DNA of 64,000 bases from Nesterenkonia aurantiaca (lineage in GTDB: Bacteria; Actinomycetota; Actinomycetes; Actinomycetales; Micrococcaceae), in contig NZ_SOAN01000006.1 in assembly GCF_004364585.1 (NCBI RefSeq), positions 124,001 to 188,000 of the forward strand. Reading direction: 5' to 3'. A program made the position numbers and the translations under genes. The notes below the pieces were generated by a model. The model saw nothing but the letters and a program-made list of their open reading frames with translations. It was not told the origin of the DNA and did not search any database. Positions 32,945-41,897 of this stretch are shown one piece after another. Position 1 is the first letter of the stretch. Every line of letters starts with the position of its first letter.

Positions 32945-34108
32945 GTGGATGAGAACTCGAAGTCGCCCCTGCTCGACCGCAATGGTGCAGTGGCTGACGG
33001 CGGAGATGATGCCGCCGTCGCCGCCCACTACGGGGACCCCACCCGCGAGCAGCGAGCCCTGGCCCGCGGCGCCGCCGTGGTCGATCTCTCCCACCGCAGC
33101 GTGGTCACGGTCTCCGGGCCCGACCGGCTGACCTGGCTGACCACCCTGTCTTCCCAGGAGGTCGCCGGGCTGAAGCCGGGGGAGTCCACCGAGCTGCTGC
33201 TGCTGGACATCTCCGGACGCATCGAGCACGACGCGGCGGTGGTCGACGACGGCGAGACCGTCTGGCTGATCACTGAGAACTCCCACGGCGGGGTGCTGGC
33301 CCAGTGGCTGGACTCGATGAAGTTCATGCTTCGCGTGGAGATCACCGATCGCACCGCCGACTACGCCGTGCTCGGATCCACCGCCGCTCTGCCTGCTCCA
33401 GCCGCCGCCGAGGTCGTCGTCGGCTGGGACGACCCGTGGCCGCAGCTCGGCCCTGGCGCGGCCAGCTACGCCCAGGTCGCCGAGGCAGACCACCCCGGTG
33501 TGGATTGGTCCTGGCGGCTGAGCGTGGTCCCGCGGACCGCGCTGGAAGCCACGGTCGCCGGACTGGAGCAGGCCGGCTGGAACCTGGCCGGCACCATGGC
33601 CGCAGAGGCGCTTCGGGTGGCCGCCTGGCGCCCCCGGCTGGCCCGCGAGGTGGATCAGAAGACCATCCCGCATGAGCTGGACCTGATCCGCACCGCCGTG
33701 CACCTGTCCAAGGGCTGCTATAAGGGCCAGGAGACCGTGGCGCGGGTGCACAACCTCGGCCACCCGCCGCGCCGCCTGGTCTTCCTGCACCTGGACGGCA
33801 GCGAACACACGCTTCCGGCCCTCGGGGCCGACATCCTGGCGGCCGACCCCTCGGCGACCCCGGAGGAGCTGGCCCAGGAGCGTCCGGTCGGGAAGCTGAC
33901 CTCGGTGGCTCGCCACCACGAGATGGGTCCGATCGCGCTGGCCCTGGTCAAGCGCAAGGTGGATCCCACGCTGCAGCTGGTGGTGCGCGACGGCGACGCC
34001 GACTCGGCGACCTACTATGCCGCGGCGCAGGAGGTCATCGTGCGGCCCGACGCCGGCCAGGCCGTAGGACGCCCGCAGGGCGACTTCCTGCGCGGCCAGC
34101 GCCGCTGA
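32945..34108 (+). CDS. ygfZ: YgfZ/GcvT-like folate-binding Fe-S cluster protein
   Basis: This 387-residue protein is of the YgfZ (IbaG/COG0354) family, which helps repair or assemble Fe-S clusters with a folate cofactor. The diagnostic KGCYKGQETVARVHNLG motif with the essential Cys lies near residue 257. N-terminal GcvT-like folds include GAAVVDLSHRSVVTVSGPDRLTWLTTLSSQ. The GTG start follows AAGGAG. It lies next to the nitrobindin-like gene on the same strand. Confidence 0.87.
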   Translation: MDENSKSPLLDRNGAVADGGDDAAVAAHYGDPTREQRALARGAAVVDLSHRSVVTVSGPDRLTWLTTLSSQEVAGLKPGESTELLLLDISGRIEHDAAVVDDGETVWLITENSHGGVLAQWLDSMKFMLRVEITDRTADYAVLGSTAALPAPAAAEVVVGWDDPWPQLGPGAASYAQVAEADHPGVDWSWRLSVVPRTALEATVAGLEQAGWNLAGTMAAEALRVAAWRPRLAREVDQKTIPHELDLIRTAVHLSKGCYKGQETVARVHNLGHPPRRLVFLHLDGSEHTLPALGADILAADPSATPEELAQERPVGKLTSVARHHEMGPIALALVKRKVDPTLQLVVRDGDADSATYYAAAQEVIVRPDAGQAVGRPQGDFLRGQRR

Positions 34109-34134
34109 TCCGCGGCGGCTGAGCAGGCTCGTCT

Positions 34135-34162
34135 AGACGCCAGACGCCAGACGCTAGACACA
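34135..34162. repeat. Heptanucleotide tandem repeat (AGACGCC)n
   Basis: Four 7-bp units: AGACGCC, AGACGCC, AGACGCT and AGACACA. They fill the 58-bp gap between the convergent ygfZ and GNAT genes. The unit is a variant of the repeat at 45949-46039. Confidence 0.8.
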
Positions 34163-34166
34163 GGGC

Positions 34167-34874
34167 TCAGTCGAAGACCACGGTGATCTGTGCCCCCGCG
34201 GGGCTGAACCCCAGCGCTGCGGCGATGCGCAGGGACCCGAGGGACTCGGTGCGGGCGCGCCACTGCGGAATCAGCCCCTCGGTGAAGGCCTCCTCCGCCG
34301 CGACCGCGGCCAGGTGCAGCCCGACCCCGCCGCGGCGCTGCTGCGGCACGGTGAGCACCCCGAGGTGGCCCAGCATCCCGGCCCAGAGCTCACGCCCGGC
34401 GGCGCCGAGCACCGTCCCGGTGTCCTCGTCCACCAGGGCGGCGGTCCAAGGGGCCTCCGCGATGCCGGAGGCCAGCACGTCATCCGCCGGTGACGCCGCG
34501 AGCGCCGCGCCCACATGCCTCGGATCGAAGGAGACCGCCCCGCGCTGCGCAGCGTCGAGGGCAGGCGGCTCCTCCGCGTAGAGCAGCCTCGCGGCACCCA
34601 GGCTGCGCGTGCCCACGGCATGCCGGTGGCAGATCTCTAAGAGGCGACGCTCCTCGGCCAGCTCGCCCGGCGCGAGCCTGCGAGCCTGGCGGAGCACCTC
34701 GGTGGGCGCGCTGAGCACCGTGTGATCGAAGAGCTGCAGGAACGTCGCCGAGGAGCCGTCGGAGGTGACGACCTCATGATGGGATCCCTCGCCGAGCAGG
34801 GCTTCGTCCTCGAGGCCGAGCATCCGAGACCAGGACAGCGCGATGATGCTGCGCGTATGGTCCGCCAGGCTCAT
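34167..34874 (-). CDS. GNAT-family N-acetyltransferase
   Basis: This 235-residue protein has a C-terminal GNAT domain. The acetyl-CoA loop reads LGVLTVPQQRRGGVGLHLAAVAAEEAF, and SLGSLRIAAALGF is a typical end. The N-terminal 110 residues show no family I know. The substrate is unknown. It is convergent with ygfZ and lies downstream of pfkA on the same strand. Confidence 0.75.
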   Translation of the reverse strand: MSLADHTRSIIALSWSRMLGLEDEALLGEGSHHEVVTSDGSSATFLQLFDHTVLSAPTEVLRQARRLAPGELAEERRLLEICHRHAVGTRSLGAARLLYAEEPPALDAAQRGAVSFDPRHVGAALAASPADDVLASGIAEAPWTAALVDEDTGTVLGAAGRELWAGMLGHLGVLTVPQQRRGGVGLHLAAVAAEEAFTEGLIPQWRARTESLGSLRIAAALGFSPAGAQITVVFD

Positions 34875-34940
34875 CCGGTGCGCCCCCTCTCTGGGGGCCG
34901 GCCTGGGGGAGCTGTCGGGTTCGTGGTCCGCGGCACCGGT

Positions 34941-35972
34941 TCAGCGGCCGAAGAGGATCTGGGCCTCTTCATAACGCTCCTGCGGCACGGTCTTGAGCCC
35001 GTCCAGCGCCTCGGCGAGATCGACCTTGACGATCTCGGTGCCGCGCAGCGCGGCCATATGGCCCCAGGCCTGCTCGTGCACCAGGTCCAGGGCGCGGATG
35101 CCGAATCGGGTGGCGAGCACCCTGTCATAGCCGGTGGGGTTGCCGCCGCGCTGGATGTGGCCCAGGGTCGTGTTTCGGGACTCGATGCCGGTCTTGGCCT
35201 CGATCTGGTGGGTCACCCACTCCCCGATGCCACCCAGCCGGGGGCGTCCGTCGGATTCCTCGCCCTTGCCCGCCAGTGCGGACTCGGCGTCCTCGGGGAT
35301 GAAGCCCTCGGCGACGACCACCAGCGGTGAGCGTCCGCGCGAGTGGACCTGCTCGACCCATTCGCAGACCTGGTCCATGGAGACCTTGTGCTCCGGGATC
35401 AGGATGGCGTGGGCCCCGGCGGCCATGCCGGAGTGCAGCGCGATCCAGCCGACGTTGCGGCCCATGACCTCGGCGACCATGCAGCGGTGGTGGGATTCGC
35501 CGGTGGTGCGCAGCCGGTCCATCGCGTCGGTGGCGATGGAGATCGCGGTGTCGAAGCCGAAGGTGTAGTCGGTGGCCTTGAGATCATTGTCGATCGTCTT
35601 GGGCACGCCCACCACAGGGATCCCGTCGTCGGCGAGCCGCTTGGCGCCGGCGAGGGTGCCCTCGCCGCCGATGGCGATGACAGCGTCGATGTCATGGCGC
35701 TTGAGCTGCTTGGCGATGTTCTCCGGCCCGCCGCCCGGGTGGTTGTAAGGGTGGGTGCGGGAGGTGCCGAGGATGGTGCCGCCCTCGCGGGAGAGTCCAC
35801 GCACGGACTGTCGGGGAAGGTCGATGTAGTCGCCCTCGATGAGCCCTCGCCAGCCTCCCTTGAGGCCGACGAACTCATCGCCATAGCTCTTGATGCCGTG
35901 CAGCACGGCGGAGCGGATGACGGCATTGAGGCCGGGGCAGTCGCCGCCGGAGGTGAGCAGTCCGATGCGCAT
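34941..35972 (-). CDS. pfkA: 6-phosphofructokinase
   Basis: This enzyme phosphorylates fructose 6-phosphate at the committed step of glycolysis. The 343-residue protein has GLLTSGGDCPGLNAVIR, AIGGEGTLAGAKRL, PKTIDNDLKATDYTFGFDTA, EVMGRNVGWIALHSGMA and LGHIQRGGNPTGYDR. At the phosphoryl-donor positions it has Gly in GGEGT (ATP type) with Lys in PKTIDND. That is the same combination as the ATP-dependent Streptomyces enzyme, so ATP is the likely donor. Confidence 0.94.
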   Translation of the reverse strand: MRIGLLTSGGDCPGLNAVIRSAVLHGIKSYGDEFVGLKGGWRGLIEGDYIDLPRQSVRGLSREGGTILGTSRTHPYNHPGGGPENIAKQLKRHDIDAVIAIGGEGTLAGAKRLADDGIPVVGVPKTIDNDLKATDYTFGFDTAISIATDAMDRLRTTGESHHRCMVAEVMGRNVGWIALHSGMAAGAHAILIPEHKVSMDQVCEWVEQVHSRGRSPLVVVAEGFIPEDAESALAGKGEESDGRPRLGGIGEWVTHQIEAKTGIESRNTTLGHIQRGGNPTGYDRVLATRFGIRALDLVHEQAWGHMAALRGTEIVKVDLAEALDGLKTVPQERYEEAQILFGR

Positions 35973-36069
35973 GGTGATTCAGCTCGTCCCTTCATGGATT
36001 TCAGGAAAAATCTCAGGCCTGACTTCCTCGGCAGGTTGCTTCGCCTCAGTCTATGGGGTGCAGCGGAAT

Positions 36070-36102
36070 CCGCAGAGGCCCGGGCCAGCCGGGTCTCTGC
36101 GG
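36070..36102 (-). terminator. Hairpin downstream of the aminotransferase gene
   Basis: A 14-bp stem (36070-36083 with 36089-36102, one G-U) with a 5-nt loop, 10 nt after the minus-strand aminotransferase stop. It separates this gene from pfkA. Confidence 0.65.
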
Positions 36103-36111
36103 CGAGGGGGA

Positions 36112-37326
36112 TCAGCCGAGCAGGTCCTGCAGCCGGCGCAGCCCCTTGGCCAGGTCCTCGTCACCCAGCGCGTAGGAGAGCCGCAGAAATCCGCTGGGTC
36201 CGAAGGCCTCGCCCGGGACGACGGCGACCTTCGCCTCCTCCAGGATCAGCTCGGCCAGCTCTGCGGTGGTCTGCGGGGTGCGACCGGCGATCTCGCGACC
36301 GAGCGCCTCGCGGACATCGACATAGGCGTAGAAGGCGCCCTCGGGTGTGGGGCAGGAGAACCCGGTGATCTCATTGAGTCCGCTCACGATGGCGCGGCGG
36401 CGCCGGTCGAAGGCGGTCTTCATCTCCTCGACCGCGTCCAGCGGGCCTTCGACGGCGGCCAGCGCGGCCATCTGTGAGACGTTGGCGACGTTGCTGGTGG
36501 CATGGGACTGCAGGTTCGCCGCCGCCTTGATGATGTCGGTCGGGCCCACCATCCAGCCCACACGCCACCCGGTCATCGCATAGGTCTTGGCGACACCGTT
36601 GAGGATCACCACCTGATCGGCCAGCTCCTCGATGGCGGCGATCGAGGTGAACTCGGCCTCGTCGTAGGTGAGGTGCTCATAGATCTCATCGGTGACCACC
36701 CACAGGCCCTTCTCCGCGGCCCAGCGGCCGATCTCACGGACCTCTTCGGCGGAGTAGACCGCGCCGGTGGGGTTGGAGGGGGAGACGAAGACCAGCACCT
36801 TCGTCGCTGGGCTCAGCGTCTGCTCCAGCTGCGCCAGGGTGACCTTGTAGCCCTGCTCGGGTCCGGCGAAGACATCCACCGGCACGCCGCCGGCCAGCTT
36901 GATCGCCTCGGGGTAGGTGGTCCAGAACGGAGCCGGCAGGATCACCTCGTCCCCGGGATCCAGCAGCGTGGCGAAGGTGTTGTACACCGCCTGCTTGCCG
37001 CCGTTGGTGATCAGCACGTTCGCCGGTTCCAGCGCCTCGCCCTTGATCCGGTAGCCGGAGTCCCGGGTGGTCTTCTGTGCCACCGCGGTGCGCAGCTCCG
37101 GCAGCCCGGCGGCGGGGGAGTAGCGGTGGAACCGGGGGTTCAGCGCCGCCTCACGCGCCGCCTCGACGATGTATCCCGGGGTGGGGAAGTCCGGCTCGCC
37201 TGCACCGAACCCGATGACGTCCTCACCTGCGGCCTTCATCGCCTTGGCCTTCGCGTCCACGGCAAGGGTGGCGGACTCGGCGATGGAGCCGATACGGTCG
37301 GAGATGCGGGAGCTCGGAGCAGTCAT
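36112..37326 (-). CDS. aspC: Pyridoxal-phosphate aminotransferase (aspartate aminotransferase type)
   Basis: This 404-residue class I aminotransferase probably interconverts aspartate/2-oxoglutarate and oxaloacetate/glutamate. It has [34 protein letters not shown], the PLP lysine in [17 protein letters not shown] and the late Arg in FLRLSYALG. The ATG at 37326 begins the normal N-terminus, with AGGA upstream. The open frame to 37437 adds non-homologous sequence. Substrate preference among Ib-subgroup enzymes cannot be fixed from sequence alone. Confidence 0.88.
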   Translation of the reverse strand: MTAPSSRISDRIGSIAESATLAVDAKAKAMKAAGEDVIGFGAGEPDFPTPGYIVEAAREAALNPRFHRYSPAAGLPELRTAVAQKTTRDSGYRIKGEALEPANVLITNGGKQAVYNTFATLLDPGDEVILPAPFWTTYPEAIKLAGGVPVDVFAGPEQGYKVTLAQLEQTLSPATKVLVFVSPSNPTGAVYSAEEVREIGRWAAEKGLWVVTDEIYEHLTYDEAEFTSIAAIEELADQVVILNGVAKTYAMTGWRVGWMVGPTDIIKAAANLQSHATSNVANVSQMAALAAVEGPLDAVEEMKTAFDRRRRAIVSGLNEITGFSCPTPEGAFYAYVDVREALGREIAGRTPQTTAELAELILEEAKVAVVPGEAFGPSGFLRLSYALGDEDLAKGLRRLQDLLG

Positions 37327-37500
37327 GTCTGGGGGATCCTTTCGGGATTCATGGACTGATCCAAGCCTACCGGTTTGTCCCCCACCGGGCCGAGGGCGTA
37401 GAGTGATCGTTCGGTGTCTCAGGCACCTCCGATCCATCGTGCCCCGAAACCGGTGCTCCGGTTCTCGATGCGGTAATGTGGCGGAGGGTCAGTTTCCCCT

Positions 37501-37573
37501 AGGGCAGTGGCGCAATTGGTAGCGCAACGGTCTCCAAAACCGTAGGTTGCAGGTTCGAGTCCTGTCTGCCCTG
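37501..37573 (+). tRNA. tRNA-Trp (anticodon CCA)
   Basis: The acceptor stem is AGGGCAG/CTGCCCT with discriminator G. The anticodon loop is CTCCAAA and the T-loop region is GGTTCGAGTCC. It lies directly upstream of secE, the usual actinobacterial arrangement. TAATGT at 37474-37479 is a possible -10 box. Confidence 0.96.
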
Positions 37574-37611
37574 CTAGGCACCCGCCTTAACCGTGAACAG
37601 ATGGAGTCTTC

Positions 37612-37923
37612 GTGTCCCAGTCGCCTTCGACGCATGATCAGGGCTCCACGCCTGCCGGCGGCGATCCGAAGGGCCCGTTCGGGAAGCTGTGGCTGTTCCT
37701 TCGCCAGGTCATCGACGAGCTCCGCAAGGTGGTCGTACCGACCCGCCGGGAGCTGACCAACTACACGCTGGTGGTGCTGGTCTTCGTGGTCATCGTGATC
37801 GGAATCGTCACCGGTTTCGACGCGATCTTCAGCCGAGGCGCCGAGGCGCTCTTCGGGTCCACCGGAGGCGTCGAGCAGCCAGTGGAGCCGCCCGCCGGAG
37901 TCGACGGCGGCGCCGAGGACTGA
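37612..37923 (+). CDS. secE: Preprotein translocase subunit SecE
   Basis: This 103-residue single-helix subunit clamps SecY in the Sec translocon. The conserved amphipathic region FLRQVIDELRKVVVPTRRELTNYT precedes one membrane helix (VVLVFVVIVIGIVTGFDAIF). The short N-terminal tail and Pro/Gly-rich C-terminal tail are variable. The GTG at 37612 follows ATGGAG. It lies between tRNA-Trp and nusG, as in most bacteria. Confidence 0.95.
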   Translation: MSQSPSTHDQGSTPAGGDPKGPFGKLWLFLRQVIDELRKVVVPTRRELTNYTLVVLVFVVIVIGIVTGFDAIFSRGAEALFGSTGGVEQPVEPPAGVDGGAED

Positions 37924-38027
37924 GCCGGGCCTGCCAGATGACCATGACGAGATGCCGCAGCCAGGCATCCACCACGTGAACGAGAGCTCGCCGTGTGTCG
38001 GTGAGCACCACGGAAAGCAGGAGAACA

Positions 38028-38924
38028 GTGTCTGAACAGGATCTTTCGCAGCAGACCGAAGAGGTCGACGCCGCCCAGGATGCCGCCGCCGATTCAGCAG
38101 CGGGCACCGATGCGGCCGAGGAGACCTCAGCCGCTGTCGAGACGGCCGAGCAGACCGAAGCCGGGACCGACGAGGAGTCCGCGGACGCCGATGTGGCCGC
38201 CGAGGAGACCGAGGCGCAGACCGATGCCGACGTCGAAGCCGACTCTGAGGCTCACGCCGAGGCTGAGGCTCCCGCCGAGGCCGAGGTTCCCGAGGAGGAG
38301 AAGTCCTACGAGGAGCGCGCCGCCGCACTGAAGTCCACGCTGCGCCGCCAGCTCGGCGACTGGTACGTGGTGCACACCTACGCGGGCTACGAGAAGCGCG
38401 TGAAGTCCAACCTGGAGACCCGGATCCAGACCCAGGACATGGAGGACCACATCTTCGAGATCGAGGTCCCCATGGAAGAGGTCGTGGAGATCAAGGGCAC
38501 TCAGCGCAAGGTCGTCAGCCGGGTCCGCATCCCGGGCTATGTGATCGTGCGCATGGAGCTCACCGACGCCTCATGGGGCGTCGTGCGCCACACCCCGGGG
38601 GTCACCGGATTCGTCGGCAACGCCCACGACCCGCACCCGCTGAGCTCCGAGGAGGTCTTCGACATGCTTTCGGATCACCTCCTGGGCAAGCCCGATGCGC
38701 CCAAGCACGGCGAGGACGGCTCGGCCGCTCCGGCGGCCTCCGATGTCAAGGTGGACTTCGAGATCGGTGAATCGGTCACCGTCACCGATGGCCCCTTTGC
38801 CACGCTGCCGGCCTCGATCTCGGAGATCCACGCAGACTCGCGCCAGCTCGTGGTCCTCGTCTCGATCTTCGAGCGCGAGACCCCGGTGACGCTGAACTTC
38901 AACCAGGTCGAGAAGATCTACTGA
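38028..38924 (+). CDS. nusG: Transcription termination/antitermination protein NusG
   Basis: NusG binds the RNA polymerase clamp and couples transcription with Rho or ribosomes. The NGN domain ([21 protein letters not shown] to about residue 220) is followed by a KOW domain with [20 protein letters not shown]. The first ~95 residues are an acidic Ala/Glu/Asp-rich extension, longer than in E. coli but common in actinobacteria. The GTG at 38028 is chosen because AGGAGA lies 4-9 nt before it; an in-frame GTG at 37995 lacks a site. Confidence 0.95.
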   Translation: MSEQDLSQQTEEVDAAQDAAADSAAGTDAAEETSAAVETAEQTEAGTDEESADADVAAEETEAQTDADVEADSEAHAEAEAPAEAEVPEEEKSYEERAAALKSTLRRQLGDWYVVHTYAGYEKRVKSNLETRIQTQDMEDHIFEIEVPMEEVVEIKGTQRKVVSRVRIPGYVIVRMELTDASWGVVRHTPGVTGFVGNAHDPHPLSSEEVFDMLSDHLLGKPDAPKHGEDGSAAPAASDVKVDFEIGESVTVTDGPFATLPASISEIHADSRQLVVLVSIFERETPVTLNFNQVEKIY

Positions 38925-39103
38925 GGTTCACCAGCATGGCCGGGCCGACGACGTCGTGGGTCCGGATCGTGCGAAAACTCAAGACTTTCGATGCCGCAGG
39001 TGGCTTTGGCCGGCGGCGTCGAACCGGTCATCACGCCATGATGGCCACCCCCCTGCGTCACGCTCCTGTGGCACAGGGACACCAGGTGAGGGTTCAAGCC
39101 CCA

Positions 39104-39124
39104 CGCGCCGCTTTCGGCGGCGCG
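39104..39124 (+). other. Hairpin in the nusG-rplK intergenic region
   Basis: An 8-bp stem (CGCGCCGC/GCGGCGCG) with loop TTTCG lies 40 nt before rplK. It could be a weak terminator for secE-nusG or part of an rplK leader. A second, imperfect hairpin lies near 39028-39055. Confidence 0.4.
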
Positions 39125-39163
39125 AGAGCTTGAGGCCACCACGCAAGCAAAGGACGCTTAAAC

Positions 39164-39595
39164 ATGGCCCCGAAGAAGAGAGTCTCCGGCCTGATCAAGC
39201 TGCAGATCAAGGCAGGTGCCGCTAACCCGGCCCCGCCGATTGGTCCCGCACTCGGTCAGCACGGTGTCAACATCATGGAGTTCTGCAAGGCTTACAACGC
39301 CGCGACTGAGGCTCAGCGCGGCAATGTGATCCCTGTGGAGATCACGGTCTACGAGGACCGCTCCTTCACCTTCGTCACCAAGACCCCGCCGGCCGCCGAG
39401 CTGATCAAGAAGGCAGCAGGCGTGGCCAAGGGCTCGGGCGTGCCGCACACCGAGAAGGTCGGCAAGCTCAGCCAGTCACAGGTCGAAGAGATCGCTCAGA
39501 CCAAGATGGAGGACCTCAACGCGAACGACCTCGCCTCGGCCTCCAAGATCGTCGCCGGAACTGCCCGCTCCATGGGCATCACGGTCGAAGGCTGA
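39164..39595 (+). CDS. rplK: 50S ribosomal protein L11
   Basis: This 143-residue protein forms the GTPase-associated centre with 23S rRNA and is the thiostrepton target. It has [31 protein letters not shown] and a C-terminal rRNA-binding domain ending [12 protein letters not shown]. It is followed by rplA, as in the usual L11 operon. Confidence 0.97.
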   Translation: MAPKKRVSGLIKLQIKAGAANPAPPIGPALGQHGVNIMEFCKAYNAATEAQRGNVIPVEITVYEDRSFTFVTKTPPAAELIKKAAGVAKGSGVPHTEKVGKLSQSQVEEIAQTKMEDLNANDLASASKIVAGTARSMGITVEG

Positions 39596-39703
39596 ACCGG
39601 GCTCACGCCCACCATCAACTGACAAACAGTCCGGCCCATGAGTCGGACGGTGGGAAGGGTCGAGCGCGACCCGCGTACCACGACTGCTAAGGAGAACACG
39701 CAG

Positions 39704-40408
39704 ATGGCAAAGCGCAGCAAAGCTTATGAAGCAGCGGCACAGAAGGTCAACGAAGATGCCCTGTACTCCCCGGCCGAGGCGCTAGCCCTGGCCAAGGAGA
39801 TCAACCCGTCGAAGTCCGACGCGACCGTCGAGGTCGCCATGCGGCTCTCGGTGGACCCGCGCAAGGCCGACCAGATGGTCCGCGGCACGGTCATCCTGCC
39901 CAACGGCACCGGCAAGACCTCCCGCGTCGTGGTCTTCACCCAGGGTGACAACATCGCCAAGGCTGAAGAGGCCGGGGCTGACTACGTCGGCGGCGATGAG
40001 CTCATCGCCAAGGTCGCCGATGGCTGGACCGACTTCGACGCCGCCGTCGCCTCGCCCGACATGATGGGCAAGGTCGGTCGCCTGGGCAAGGTCCTGGGTC
40101 CGCGTAACCTGATGCCGAACCCGAAGACCGGCACGGTGACCCCGGACGTCGCCAAGGCCGTCAACGAGCTCAAGGGCGGCAAGATCACCTTCCGCGTGGA
40201 CAAGCACTCGAACCTGCACTTCATCGTGGGCAAGACCAGCTTCGACGCGAAGGCGCTGGCGGAGAACTACGCCGCAGCCCTGGAAGAGATCCTGCGCCTG
40301 AAGCCCTCGGCCTCGAAGGGTCGCTACATCGCCAAGGCCACTGTGACCACCACCTTCGGCCCCGGCATCCCGGTGGACCCGAACGTGACCAAGGTGCTCA
40401 CGGACTGA
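39704..40408 (+). CDS. rplA: 50S ribosomal protein L1
   Basis: This 234-residue L1-stalk protein also represses its own mRNA in many bacteria. Family blocks are [41 protein letters not shown] and [20 protein letters not shown]. The ATG at 39704 follows AAGGAGAA; the longer frame from 39638 is not coding. A terminator hairpin follows. Confidence 0.97.
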   Translation: MAKRSKAYEAAAQKVNEDALYSPAEALALAKEINPSKSDATVEVAMRLSVDPRKADQMVRGTVILPNGTGKTSRVVVFTQGDNIAKAEEAGADYVGGDELIAKVADGWTDFDAAVASPDMMGKVGRLGKVLGPRNLMPNPKTGTVTPDVAKAVNELKGGKITFRVDKHSNLHFIVGKTSFDAKALAENYAAALEEILRLKPSASKGRYIAKATVTTTFGPGIPVDPNVTKVLTD

Positions 40409-40435
40409 CACCTCGCACTTCACGCAGCACCCTTT

Positions 40436-40465
40436 GAGGCCCTCGTCCACACGGACGGGGGCCTC
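40436..40465 (+). terminator. Terminator after rplK-rplA
   Basis: A 13-bp stem (40436-40448 with 40453-40465, one T-G) with loop ACAC lies 28 nt after the rplA stop. Confidence 0.75.
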
Positions 40466-40481
40466 ATCGGTTCACCCCGTT

Positions 40482-40510
40482 TTGCGCGGAGGATGATCCG
40501 CGTGTACCGT
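40482..40510 (+). promoter_or_regulatory. Candidate promoter of rplJ-rplL
   Basis: TTGCGC (40482-40487), a 17-nt spacer and TACCGT (40505-40510) preceded by TG. Transcription would start near 40517 and leave a leader of about 270 nt. Confidence 0.5.
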
Positions 40511-40516
40511 GAGTGT

Positions 40517-40786
40517 TGACCAAAGACCGCCGGTCGTTGTTCTCGTGCGCAGATCATTGGCTGATCTGCGTGGTCAGCAGACATCATGTCTGTGAGGCGA
40601 TGCAACGTAAAGACCCGAATCGGGCGACCTGCGCAGGACACGATCAGCTCTTCTTCTATGAAGTTGCTCGCGGTGAAACGCGGCCAGCCTCACGTCGGAA
40701 GCCTTGCCCCGTGCCTTGCGCAGCGGGGCATTTTTTATGCCCCAGCTCGAGGGTGGTGACCGGCTTACATGATCGGAAGGAGTGCC
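40517..40786 (+). promoter_or_regulatory. rplJ (L10) leader with terminator/antiterminator hairpins
   Basis: This 270-nt leader has no gene. Near its end, TGCCCCG (40705-40711) pairs with CGGGGCA (40724-40730), followed by six Ts (40731-40736), a canonical intrinsic terminator. GGGGCAT (40725-40731) can instead pair perfectly with ATGCCCC (40737-40743). The two folds share bases and exclude each other. L10 leaders are known autoregulatory elements bound by L10(L12)4; that this attenuator is controlled that way is inference. The start site GGAAGGAG follows at 40775-40782. Confidence 0.65.
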
Positions 40787-41305
40787 ATGGCGAATCCTGA
40801 GAAGGCTGCCGCCGTCGATGAGTTGAAGGAACTCTTCAACAACTCGACTGCCGCAGTGCTCACGGAATACCGCGGCCTCTCCGTGGGCCAGCTGCAGACT
40901 CTGCGCCGGTCCGTGCGAGAGAACGCACACTACGCTGTGGTGAAGAACACGCTCACCGAGATTGCGGCCCGGGAAGTCGGCATCGACGCCTTTGAAGGCA
41001 AGATGTCCGGACCCTCCGCAATCGCCTTCGTCCACGGGGACCCCGTGGACGTGGCCAAGGCGCTGCGTGACTTCGCCAAGAGCAACCCTGAGCTCATCGT
41101 CAAGGGCGGCTACATGGATGGCGTAGCCCTCGATGAGGCAGGAATGAAGAAGCTCGCGGATCTTGAATCCCGTGAGGTTCTGCTCGGCAAGATGGCTGGT
41201 GCCCTCATCGGCGTCCAGTCCAAGGCTGCTGCACTGTTCCAGGCGCCGCTGTCGAAGGCCGTTCGCACGGTCGAGGCGCTGCGCGAGAAGCAGGAAGCTG
41301 CCTGA
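40787..41305 (+). CDS. rplJ: 50S ribosomal protein L10
   Basis: This 172-residue base of the L7/L12 stalk binds 23S rRNA with its N-terminal domain (TEYRGLSVGQLQTLRRSVR, YAVVKNTLTEIAA). Its C-terminal helix (AAALFQAPLSKAVRTVEALREKQE) carries L12 dimers. The ATG at 40787 follows GGAAGGAG; the longer frame from 40769 adds a non-family leader. Confidence 0.97.
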   Translation: MANPEKAAAVDELKELFNNSTAAVLTEYRGLSVGQLQTLRRSVRENAHYAVVKNTLTEIAAREVGIDAFEGKMSGPSAIAFVHGDPVDVAKALRDFAKSNPELIVKGGYMDGVALDEAGMKKLADLESREVLLGKMAGALIGVQSKAAALFQAPLSKAVRTVEALREKQEAA

Positions 41306-41365
41306 GCTCGAGCTCACCACAGATCCGCAAGCAACACCCCCTAAACACTTAGAAGGAGCGCCCCC

Positions 41366-41743
41366 ATGGCGAAGATGAGCAACGACGAACTGATCGAACA
41401 GTTCAAGGACATGTCCCTGATCGAGCTCTCCGAGTTCGTCAAGGTCTTCGAGGAGACCTTCGACGTCACTGCAGCTGCTCCCGCAGCAGCCGCAGCAGCT
41501 CCCGCAGCAGCCGCTGAGGAAGAAGAAGAGCAGACCGAGTTCGACGTGGTCCTCGAGGCCGCAGGCGAGAAGAAGATCGGTGTCATCAAGGAGGTGCGCG
41601 GTCTGACTTCCCTCGGTCTCAAGGAGGCGAAGGACGTCGTCGATTCCGCTCCCAAGGCCGTCCTGGAGGGTGTCGACAAGGCAACCGCCGAGAAGGCGAA
41701 GGAGACCCTGGAGGCCGCAGGCGCCACCGTCACCCTCAAGTGA
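41366..41743 (+). CDS. rplL: 50S ribosomal protein L7/L12
   Basis: This 125-residue stalk protein recruits translation GTPases. It has the dimerising N-terminal domain ([25 protein letters not shown]), a flexible Ala-rich hinge, and the C-terminal domain ([24 protein letters not shown]). It is downstream of rplJ and ends the operon with a strong hairpin. Confidence 0.97.
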   Translation: MAKMSNDELIEQFKDMSLIELSEFVKVFEETFDVTAAAPAAAAAAPAAAAEEEEEQTEFDVVLEAAGEKKIGVIKEVRGLTSLGLKEAKDVVDSAPKAVLEGVDKATAEKAKETLEAAGATVTLK

Positions 41744-41782
41744 TCGGGGCGGCGAGAGCCGCATCCAGGCAGTCTTGACTGC

Positions 41783-41827
41783 ATACAGAGATCCCCCGGA
41801 AGGCTTCCTTCCGGGGGATCTCTGTAT
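41783..41827 (+). terminator. Perfect 21-bp terminator hairpin after rplL
   Basis: Arms 41783-41803 and 41807-41827 are fully complementary around the loop CTT, 39 nt after the rplL stop. Confidence 0.85.
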
Positions 41828-41880
41828 TGCTGGATCTCTGTATTGCTGAAACTCCGTGTTCCAGAAACTCCGTGTTCCCG
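41817..41880. repeat. Two adjacent 16-bp tandem duplications
   Basis: GATCTCTGTATTGCTG occurs twice in a row (41817-41832, 41833-41848). A second 16-bp unit beginning AAACTCCGTGTTCC then occurs twice (41849-41864, 41865-41880). The first unit includes the end of the rplL terminator arm. Confidence 0.85.
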
Positions 41881-41897
41881 AGACGCTGGATGTCTGA

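Noticed and set aside
34941-35972. Phosphofructokinase considered as PPi-dependent because of PKTIDND
   Set aside because: PPi-dependent enzymes also have Asp at the GGEGT glycine position. Here that residue is Gly, matching the ATP-dependent actinobacterial enzymes.
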